DNA from: Blattamonas nauphoetae
Taxonomy: Eukaryota > Preaxostyla > Oxymonadida
Assembly: GCA_033064195.1 (NCBI GenBank)
Contig: JARBJD010000294.1
Span: 1 to 64,000, forward strand
DNA: 64,000 nt
Direction of reading: 5' to 3'
In this document: piece by piece, positions 21,392 through 30,500 of the stretch
Layout: every line of letters begins with the position of its first letter
Numbering within the stretch: the first letter of the stretch is position 1
The notes under the pieces: generated by a model
The model's input: only the letters and a program-made list of their open reading frames with translations
Database searches by the model: none
Told to the model about the DNA's origin: nothing
Program-made: the position numbers and the translations under genes

Positions 21392-21757
21392 AGAATGGGG
21401 TGGCGAGATCGAGGGATCACTCTCCATGGCTTCTGATGCACAGACAGGCATTGCCTCCCGCCGGTGACTGGATCACACTAACTTTCTTCTTGACTGGTCA
21501 AAAATGTTGTGAGGAACATCTTGGCCCATGTGGTCTGTCGTTAAATTGTTTCTTCGTCTGATTTTCAATCATTGTTCTTGTTTACGTTCATTCTGTCTTT
21601 CCTTTCGTTGCTTTCCGTTTATTTACGGACACACAGTCTCATTCATCGTGTCATAATCAGTTACTTATCCTTTTTGTGTGGCTCTGATCGATATAACAAC
21701 CCAGAGATAGAATCCACCCTTAATTTTAATTATCCGAAGGCTCCCCATTTTAATTCA
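21392..21757. other. Intergenic stretch, nothing recognised
   Basis: About 365 bases between the RRM gene and the PKA regulatory subunit. It is T-rich toward the downstream start codon, as expected of a promoter or 5' leader. Confidence 0.4.
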
Positions 21758-22764
21758 ATGAGTTCTTCCCCTCAATCAGCCTCACCCCTTCCACATGATG
21801 ATGACGATCACGATGTCGGCGAAGAGATGCCTCGGATGCCCTCCAAACCATATTCAACTCAACGTCGTCGAAATGTCGTCTCAACGGCCTCTACAACGAT
21901 CGATATGAGCAAACCAATTCCTGTATTCCAAAAGTCCGATTCAGACTACAAGAGTCTTCGGGAAACGCTTGACAAAAACTATCTTTTTGCGACTCTCGAC
22001 AATTCTCAAAAGGATGCCATTGCAAGTGTCCCCCTTCTTTTCTATTTCCTCATTTGTGTGTCTTTCGTGTTGTAGAGACTATGGAGCCGAAGGAATTCCA
22101 GAAGGATGCCGTCTTGATCAAACAAGGTGACGAAGGAGATTTTTTTTACATTCTAGTTGAAGGCGAGTGTGATGTTCATATCACAAAGGATGGAAACACG
22201 ATAAAGGTCGCAACACTCCGTCCAGGTGATGGATTTGGTGAAATTGCACTCATGCACAACTGCCCTCGAACTGCGACGATTATCACGCCAAGTGGTTGCA
22301 AAACATGGGCATTGGACAGAAATACATACAAACAAGTGATGATGACCACAGTTCTCACCAAACGCAAGCGATTCCAAGACATGATCAGCAAAGTTCCACT
22401 TTTCGACAAATTGACGTCTCTGGAGCGTCACACCGTCTGTGACGCTCTCCAGGAACTCAGTGTCTCTGCCGGACACGTTGTTGTGAAACAGGGCGATAAA
22501 GGAGACACTTTCTACATCATCGAAAACGGCGAAGTTGAAATCACGAAATCAGTCGATGGGGCGCCCGCTCAGAAAATCGGAACACTTACAGCGCCACAAT
22601 ACTTTGGAGAGATCGCACTTTATGATGCAGAGGAGAGCAAGCGTCAGGCAACGTGCACTGCCATCACTGACTGCCATTTCTTGACACTCCCTCAAAAGGC
22701 TTTCCACCGTCTTCTTGGACCACTGAAGAAGGATATGGAGAAGAGGATTTCAGAATATAAGTAG
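21758..22764 (+). CDS. cAMP-dependent protein kinase regulatory subunit
   Basis: Exons 21,758-22,025 and 22,076-22,764; the intron is 50 nt and the joined frame reads SQKDAIAKTMEPKEF. The protein is 318 aa. An acidic N-terminus precedes an inhibitor site (QRRRNVVSTAS) that would occupy the catalytic cleft. Two cyclic-nucleotide-binding domains follow. Domain A has GDGFGEIALMHNCPRTATI and domain B has QYFGEIALYD with Arg nearby (SKRQATC); the FGE(I/L)AL plus R pattern is the phosphate-binding cassette. No RIIa-type dimerisation domain is evident in the roughly 60-residue N-terminus, so the protein may be monomeric. In domain B the insertion EESK before the Arg is unusual. Confidence 0.9.
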
Positions 22765-23022
22765 ATTAACTATTCATTGGTGCGTTGAGACGTTGTCCCA
22801 ACTTTTTCAGAGTAGCTCCATGTCTATCCTCATTTTGGACATCATACGTGATGCACATTCCTTTTTGAAACATGAGAATGAACTTATCCGAACGGAGAAC
22901 TGTGTTTAAATCATCAGTGGGTATTGGCAGAGCATTCATGGGTTGATCAAAGCGAACACAAGATTGTGAAATGAAACAAACGGATAAACTGGATTATCAG
23001 GTAAAAACCAAACAAAACATCT

Positions 23023-26000
23023 CTACTTCTGTTTCCCCTTCTTCTTTGGCTTCCCAGTTCGCTTTTTCTCTCGCCATCCTCCAGACTCTGCCTGCCGGTG
23101 TGGGGAGGGATAGGAATCAGATGACAGCCCTCGCTCAACATTCTGGCTTCGACGGACCGAGTATGGGCTCGGTCTGCTTCCGTAATCCGCAGAATCAGAA
23201 TCGGAATCATCGTTCATCAGCTTCGTCATCCGCATTGCTTCCTCAAACGCTTCGTTATCTTCCCGCCTCTTCTGACTTTCCCGAAGATGGTGGTCTCCTA
23301 TTTCGGACTCCGATTCGTCATAATTCCCTCGCTGCCCCTCGCTGGAGTGATCATCCTCACTCAGCTCGATCTGCTTCTGTTTCGGCGCTGGCGACGTGAA
23401 GTTGGCCATAATCAAAAACGAGTCGCCAATTGCTCTCCTCCACGGCTCCGTCTGTTTCTGAGCTTCGTCCAATTCGAACTCGACTGGCCGATAGAACCTC
23501 AAATTCGTGTTTTCTGTTTCTTTGTGTTCGTCCACAAATTGTGTCTTGGATGGACGAGGAGGCGATGGAGTGGGATGAGCGGGACTCTCTTGTGCGTCTT
23601 TGCCGGTTGGTGTGAGCGGTGGGTGTGTGGGCGATGCTGGCTGGTCTTTGGATGGAGACGGGACTGACTCTTCGGTTTGGGAGTGTTCTTTCTTTGGTTG
23701 TTTTGGAGTGCTGACGGCGTCTTCCTTCTCACTCTGCTCTTCTTCAGAATCTTTCTTCGTTTTTTTCTCTTTCTTCTTCTTTCTGTCTTTTTTTGGAGAT
23801 GACTCGTCATCTTTCTTCTCTTTTCTCTTCTTCTTCTTCTCCTCCTTTTCACTTTCTTCCTCACTTTCCTCTTCCTTCGGCATTTTGTCTCGCTTCTTCC
23901 CTTCTTTGCGTGCCTTCCTCTTTTTCCTCTCAACTTCTTCCGAGCTCTCTGAGATTGTCTTCTCCTCACTTTGTGTTTCTGTCTCTTCCGAACTTTCTTG
24001 TTCCCTTTTTCTTTCTTTTTTCTTCTTCTTGTCTTTATTCTTCTTGTCCTTCGATTTCTTCTTCTTTGGAGTTCGGATCTCGCTGTCGTCGTTTTCTGAT
24101 TCATCTCTCTTCTTTTTCTTCTTCTTGTCTTTTCCCTTCTTCCGCTTTCTGTCTTCTGTTTCACTGTCCTCGTCGCTCTCCTGTTCCTCACTCTCCTCTT
24201 TTGCTCTCTTTTTCTTCTTGTCCTTCTGTTTCTTTGTCTTCTTTTTCGATTTTTCTCGTTTCGACTGTTTTTCAGATTCTGACTCTGTCCCACTTTCTGA
24301 TTCTTCAGTCTCAGTTTCTGCTTTCTTTCCTTTCTTCTCTCGTTCTTCCTGCCGCTTCTTCTCCTTTCGTCTTTCTTCCTTCTTCTGTTGTTCCTCCGCT
24401 TCCCGTCTTTCCCTCTCTTCCCTTTCCCTTCGCATCCTCTCCTCTTCCTCTCTCCGCCTCTTCTCTTCCTTCTCGCGTTCTTCCGCCTCCTTCTGTGTTT
24501 GTCTCTCTTCTTCCTCTTCCTTCCTTCTTCTCTCTTCTTCTTCCTTCTTCCTCATTTCCTCTTCCTGTCGATGTCGTTCTGTTTCTTCCGCCAGTCGCTT
24601 CTCGTTCTCGCGTCTTTCGTTTTCTTTTCGTTCTTCCTCTTCCCTCTTCTTCCGTTCTCTCATCTCCTCCCTTCGCTTCCTTTCCTCCTCCTTCCTCTTT
24701 TTGTTCTCCTCTTCATTCCGCCGATGTCTCTCAATCAACGCATCTTCTCGAGCTTTCAATTCTGCCCATTTTTTCTCCAATTCTTCTTTTTCCCTTTGGA
24801 TCTGCTCCAGTTGGGACTGTTTTGCTGATTGACGATCCGTTCCGCCTTCTGGTCGCCTCTTCTGTTCTCCTGCTGGTTTCTCTGTGGTGTTCTGATTGTG
24901 TTGAGCAATCCCATATTCTCGTTTGAGGTTGTCCAGGTCTTTCATCAGCTCTTCTTGTGTGTAATTTTTCTTGTTCTGTTTTCTCTCATATCTTCGACGC
25001 TGATACTCCGGGGTTCTGCCTGAATACGAAATATCATCTGTGTGGGTTGGATTTGGTTGCTGGTTTCGACTCATCTGAGCCGATGGCTGGACTTGGAGTG
25101 TTTGGGTTGAGTCCAACGTATACGCTGTTTGAGGAAGAGAAATGGAATAAGAATCCGGTCGTGCTTCAACCTGCCGAGAAGAGTGTGGTGGGGTATCGAT
25201 TGGTCTTTCGACATGCCGCGGATATTGGACTGAGGAGGACGACGGTTTGTCATGGGCAGTCTGTTCTTGTTGAGATGTGCTGGCAGGTTTGCTCGATGGT
25301 TGAGTTGGCTGTGGGTGTTTTTGTTGTGGAGGAGGACGGTAGTCGATGTCTCTCTCAATTTTAGAGAGATTTTCCATTCTTTCCTTGATCGAGATCAGCG
25401 AATGAAGGTACGAATCGTTGAAAATCCCCCCTTGGTCATCCGATGTATTTTCGCGAGAATTTTGAGATGGCTTCTTTTTTGTATCTTCTTCCACGGCATG
25501 TGGGTCAGACGCTGGCTGGCTACGGTTTGAATCCTGTTCGTCAGATTTTGGTTCAGTTCGACGTTCGGTGGATTTTTTCCGTTCTTCATTTCGATCAGGG
25601 GATGCTGCAATTCTTTGATTCTGAGGGGATCTCTGTGAGCTTCGAGATTTCTGCTCCTTTTCTGGATGTTTATCTCCTGTCTCCAAATCCTGGAGAGTGA
25701 GAGGTGCTGTTGCTTGAAATGAAGATTTTGAATTTTGGGGGTTGGATTGAGAGGGATTTCCTTGAGAATGATGAGATTGGTGTGGCTTTGGAGACTGTTT
25801 TGAGCGGTGGCTCTGTCGATGAGGAGTTTCTCGAGTTGGAGACGATCTGGGAGGTGTTTTTGATGATTTTGATGGAGTTCGCTGTTGTGTTCTTGGAGAC
25901 TTGCGATGACTATGCTCAGATGGAGATGTCCTTGATTCGAGGAGATCATCTTTCTCTTGAAGTGCCCGCTGGAGATCTCTTTTATCATTATTCAATTTGG

Positions 26001-26211
26001 CGAGTTCCAGAAGAAGAAGAGTTAATTGTTGTTTGTCTTCTGGACATAGATTGGAAAATGGTGTTGGATGCGCATTATTCGGTTCAAGTGAATGTGAATC
26101 CGTTGAAGCAGGGGTGGCTGACTTTTGTGATTGAGAACGACCTGGGGTCACACTCATTAGTTCGATGAAACCAAGGTCACAGTTTGGATGCAGAGAAAAA
26201 AGATTACGCAT
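23023..26211 (-). CDS. Large Lys/Glu-rich coiled-coil protein, unrecognised
   Basis: Intronless, 1,062 aa. The start is either the ATG at 26,211 or an internal ATG 18 codons on (MSVTPGRSQ). Layout: a leucine-rich helix near the N-terminus (QQLTLLLLELAKLNNDKRDL), a Ser/Pro/Gln-rich region to about residue 400, a continuous charged coil (about 440-620, ERHRRNEEENKKRKEEERK), then Lys/Glu/Ser repeats of KKKK-SEEE type to about 870, and a Ser/Asp/Arg tail. Such composition is common in cytoskeletal linkers, nucleolar and SR-associated proteins; nothing here fixes the role. The antisense strand is open for 410 codons purely because of the AAG/GAG bias. Confidence 0.75.
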   Translation of the reverse strand: MRNLFSLHPNCDLGFIELMSVTPGRSQSQKSATPASTDSHSLEPNNAHPTPFSNLCPEDKQQLTLLLLELAKLNNDKRDLQRALQEKDDLLESRTSPSEHSHRKSPRTQQRTPSKSSKTPPRSSPTRETPHRQSHRSKQSPKPHQSHHSQGNPSQSNPQNSKSSFQATAPLTLQDLETGDKHPEKEQKSRSSQRSPQNQRIAASPDRNEERKKSTERRTEPKSDEQDSNRSQPASDPHAVEEDTKKKPSQNSRENTSDDQGGIFNDSYLHSLISIKERMENLSKIERDIDYRPPPQQKHPQPTQPSSKPASTSQQEQTAHDKPSSSSVQYPRHVERPIDTPPHSSRQVEARPDSYSISLPQTAYTLDSTQTLQVQPSAQMSRNQQPNPTHTDDISYSGRTPEYQRRRYERKQNKKNYTQEELMKDLDNLKREYGIAQHNQNTTEKPAGEQKRRPEGGTDRQSAKQSQLEQIQREKEELEKKWAELKAREDALIERHRRNEEENKKRKEEERKRREEMRERKKREEEERKENERRENEKRLAEETERHRQEEEMRKKEEEERRRKEEEEERQTQKEAEEREKEEKRRREEEERMRREREERERREAEEQQKKEERRKEKKRQEEREKKGKKAETETEESESGTESESEKQSKREKSKKKTKKQKDKKKKRAKEESEEQESDEDSETEDRKRKKGKDKKKKKKRDESENDDSEIRTPKKKKSKDKKNKDKKKKKERKREQESSEETETQSEEKTISESSEEVERKKRKARKEGKKRDKMPKEEESEEESEKEEKKKKRKEKKDDESSPKKDRKKKKEKKTKKDSEEEQSEKEDAVSTPKQPKKEHSQTEESVPSPSKDQPASPTHPPLTPTGKDAQESPAHPTPSPPRPSKTQFVDEHKETENTNLRFYRPVEFELDEAQKQTEPWRRAIGDSFLIMANFTSPAPKQKQIELSEDDHSSEGQRGNYDESESEIGDHHLRESQKRREDNEAFEEAMRMTKLMNDDSDSDSADYGSRPSPYSVRRSQNVERGLSSDSYPSPHRQAESGGWREKKRTGKPKKKGKQK

Positions 26212-26268
26212 CGATCACGATTGTTTCTCCGAATCACTCGAAATTGATACAAAACAGAGAGAAAAATG

Positions 26269-27498
26269 TCAATCATCTTCTGTATCCTGTATTTCCACCT
26301 CCTCCCCAGTTATACCCTGTTCTTCGCTGTGAAAACACGAATCCTCAATAATCTTGATAAAGTTCTTCTCCTCTTCGCCCAGCTCAAAAGTGCGCTTCTT
26401 CATTGCCTTCCGATAAGAGGTCAAAGGCTCCACTAAAGAAACTTTGGGAGGTTCGCGAATTTCAGCGTCAAATCGGGTTCGAAAATAAGGATGAACGAGA
26501 GCCTCCTGCGCGGTGATCCTTTTCTCGGGATCAATCATCAGCATTCGTCGGCAGAGATCCAACTCCTCTGGGGTGACCTCACGCTTCCGAACCATCTTCA
26601 CACCATCAATGATTTCACGTTCGAGCCGACCTTCTGTGTCCCTTCGTGGTTTCTGTGAGGCCTCTCGTTTGGCGAGAGATTCTTCCACTTTGAAATACTC
26701 CCGTCCTGAACGGATGTCTGGCCACTCTTTGGACATGTCGCCTAACACGCCAACCATCACGTCGATCAATGTTTGGTTCTTTTCTTCGCGGAATCTGAAG
26801 AGAGGTCGTCCGATCAAGAGCTCCACGAAAATACAGCCCATAGACCACATATCTAGTGCTGGAGAATAGAATTCCATCTTTACAACTTGCTCTGGGGGAC
26901 AATACCAGGGAGTAACGATGATTTTATCTGATGGAAGACTGTGAATTGGTGTCTGAAAAGATCGAGCGAAACCAAAGTCACCTGAAAGAATAATGCAAAA
27001 GAAATGAAACCCAACTTCACTTGTCCATCGTTTGACAGTAAAATATTACTCGGTTTTAAATCACGATGAATAACCCAGTTTGAATGGAGATAGGCAAGCG
27101 CTGAGAGGCATTGGTATGTAGCAGACTTGATAAAAGCTGATGAAATATATGATCTATCAATTCTATACAAATATACCTGCAAGACAAACTCATATAAAAA
27201 TTGGACAGAAGCACACGAAGAGATCAAGGTGCATGCTCTCTTGAACCAGATATAGTGTTTTCGAAAAGGGATCAAGGAATGCATCGAAGAGAGAAACAAT
27301 GTTAGGATGGTCGATCTCCCTTAGTAGGGAGATTTCCTGGATGGTTGTGTGGTAGATGCCACTTTCATGTTGTGGAGGAAGGATGCTCTTGATTGCAACG
27401 TATTTGCCCTCTTGAAGATCCCATGATTTCCAGACTGTTCCATAAGTGCCTCCTCCAAGACTTTCCACAAACAAATACCGATGATTCACAACAGCCAT
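26269..27498 (-). CDS. CMGC-group (CDK-like) protein kinase
   Basis: Exons (minus): 27,498-27,217, 27,176-27,011 and 26,981-26,269; introns are 40 and 29 nt. Kinase motifs in order: glycine loop [12 protein letters not shown] lysine, a helix C of CDK type ([12 protein letters not shown]), [11 protein letters not shown] (GDFGFARSF), an activation-loop end [10 protein letters not shown], and [19 protein letters not shown]. The CMGC insert region is present and contains a charged stretch ([17 protein letters not shown]). APE is replaced by PPE, and the TxWY pattern has Thr but no MAPK-type TxY. After the domain comes an acidic tail ([11 protein letters not shown]). It is probably active. The subfamily (CDK, CDKL or MOK/MAK-type) is not settled. 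Confidence 0.85.
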
Positions 27499-27593
27499 TG
27501 AGAAAAAGGAAGAATTCTCGAACGAAAAATCTTGTAGTTAGATCTGAAGTGTTCTTTATTAAACGAAAATATCTTTTCAAAAATCAATTAAAA

Positions 27594-30500
27594 TCATAAT
27601 GGCTTTTGCGAGCCGACCGGCAGAGAGGGATTAGACGGCTGGACACACGACGGACGTCTCGAAGGTTGGGTGGCAGTGAACGAAAGTGGATGTGACTTCA
27701 AATACGACGACATAGACAAGAAAGACTGTGATCGCTTGACGCGACCATAGTTCCGATCTTCCGGATGGGAATTCTGGGTGTTCATGGGCCCCATCTGGAA
27801 GGGTGAAGCAAACACAGGTCCGCCAGGGTGTTGGTGGGTCTGGGCGGTGAACGGGGGAGTGTGTGGAACGGTGTGGAAGACGGGAGAATTCTTGGGTGAA
27901 GTGGGGAAGAGAGGAGTGGGGAGAGTGCTGGACTGGGTGGGGAGGGAAGGGATGGCAGAGACGAACGGGATGGAGGACGGCGAAGGGAGCATCTGGATGT
28001 GCACATCGAGATCTTCACTCAAATCTTCACTCGGTTCCACACTCCGGTTCTGCAGAGAGTCTGGTGTCGCCTGGGGAGTTTCCATGTTTGGGGTGATGTT
28101 TGGCTGCTCGAAGACGGGTTGGAGTGGGACGGTGAAAGTGTGGTGAGTGGGGGAGAAGGAGATGAGCTGAACGGCGTGCTCCTTGCGATGACGTGGAGTG
28201 GGCGAGAGTGGCATGTGAAGTGCTTGTTGGAGTGGACTTGAAGTGAATGGTGAATCTTCGTCGTGAGGGCTGCTCGACGACTCTCTCTTCTGGTTGGGCG
28301 AGTTCTGAGCGGAGAAGTTGACAAAGGTCTGTTTCAGTGTTGACGTCTGCTGGAACGATGGAGGGAATTCCGGGATGGGTCGGTGTGGAGACATCTCTCG
28401 AGTTGGGATCTGCGCAATTCCGACTTTTCCGTCGAAAGAAGAAGCCAACTGCGGACTCGACGGGGAAAGAATCGTGCCAGCTGTGATTGGAAGGAGCGGG
28501 GAGTTGGAGGAGTCGATGGTTGGGTGTGTGATGGTTGGACTTGGTGTGTTTTCGCTGCCTCTCGGCGATATCAGTTCGTGGAACGGAGAGTTCGGTGACA
28601 GCATCGCATTGCTGCTCTTGGAAAGCGATTTCCTGTTTTTGATCTTCTGCTTCGCCTTCCTCATCATCTTCCCAAAGAAGTTCCCGCTCTGCGGTGAGTG
28701 TTCTTCGTATTTCGAAAGTGACTGTGGGGTGACACTGTCCCTCTCACTCGTAATGGGCGTGACAGAGAGAGGAGGTGTCGGAGTGAGCACCGTCCCAATT
28801 GGCTGGTGTATGACCGAACTCGACCTCATCGATCCCATGAAAGGCGGCGGAGGCGACGGTGTCGGCCTCTTCTCGAAGACGGGAGAGTTCGCTGGCGATC
28901 CACCGTAAGTCGCTCTGACTCGCCGGCCGTTGTTGAAAGCGGTGTGAGGAAGATCGAACTGGTCGTGGTCGGAGCTTGTGGGTGTGCTCATGGCGAGTCG
29001 GCCAACACCCAACTGAGGAGTGGTTGACGAGTGAGGGGGAAGGGAGTCCACAACATTCACGACGAGCGACTGCTTCCACTCCTTCTCCGAGTCAACTGGG
29101 GATGGAGCATCGATTTGCATGAACGGATTCCGCAGTGATGAATACACAGTCGTTTCTGGAGTTGTGTAAGCTTGCGAAAAATGTTGGCCAGGAACGTCGA
29201 ACGTTGCATCGCTGACGAACGAGCTGGAAGACTGAAACGAAGCTGACGGTGACAATCCTTCCGATCCGTGTGTCAGGTTGTACGAAGGATCAACAGAGAA
29301 CACCACCTTCTTCTCGTGCGGGTGCGAATGAGACGAGTTACTCAAGGCAGAGGTTCTTTGGAGGGGGTCGAGATAGATCGAACCGAGTTGTTGGTCACCC
29401 TGGTTCCGCACATCCCACAATCCTGCCCGTTTTGGAGCTGTGTCGGCGGTGGTGAGTGGGATATTCATGTTTTGGTTTGAGCCTTTCGACTGTTCTGGTT
29501 GGCGAGAGATGGCGAAGAGTGGAGATTGCGAGACGATGCTTGCGTCGTTCGCATCCAACACAATCCCAAACGACTGTTTTTGTTTGTTTGGTGCAGGAAT
29601 GTCAGACAAGTCGACGAGGAGGCTGCTCGACGTTAATTGCTTCGAAGACGATGACTGAAGCGATCGGAAGCGATCGTCTGAGAATTGCGAAGATTGGGAG
29701 ATGCTGTTCTTGGACTGATTGTGGGTGAGGTCGGTCTTGAAGTGCTTGCACGACGGATGGTGTCTCTTCCTTCTCCGCTTCTTATTCTTCTTCAACCCCC
29801 CTCCCTTCGGTTCCTCAACCACAGCTGCTTCCCTCTTCCGCTTCGCGTGAGGCGTGGATCGTGTCAGGTCGGGGTATTGGAACCCAAACACGTCTGATCC
29901 CATCGGCCCAGCAATCGTCGCACTCCGCATCCGATTGTAATCCATGTTCGACATGAACTGGTCCATTCCCATCATGTCCCCGTCCGGGAGGAGGGACGTG
30001 GACGCGTGGAGATCAGCAACCTCGCTGTGTGCTTCCGACGGTGTCTGTGTGAGTGAGTCAGCTGAGGAATACGACACAGACGGATGATACTGTTCAGAAG
30101 ACGAGAGGAACTGTTGTTGTGAGATGAGAGGAAGAGATGATGGGATATTGAACTCGGGTGGAGTGTGTGTGTCGCTGATGAGGAAGTGATCAACATACGT
30201 CGCTGCGATGGATGTCATTCCGTCTGGTTTGGTTTCGATTGGGAAACTCTGTGCGGGGATGGAGACGTTGTCGAGAGAGGGAGAATGATTGCCTGGATGG
30301 TGTGTCTGTCGGACGAGCACTGGTGGATGCGACTTGGAGAAAGAGGTGAGAGTGGATGAATGGTCTTGAGTGTCGATTGTGGGAGAGAACGATGAACAAG
30401 ACGTACATGAGCACGACTCTGAAAAGTCAGATGCGATTGTCTCTGTGCTGTCTTCCACCATTCTGATCTTCTGATCTGTCTGGGCTTGGTTCAGATCGAG

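Noticed and set aside
23600-24926. Plus-strand frames of 377-410 codons opposite the Lys/Glu-rich gene.
   Set aside because: They are Phe/Ser/Leu shadows of AAG/GAG-rich sense codons with no domain.
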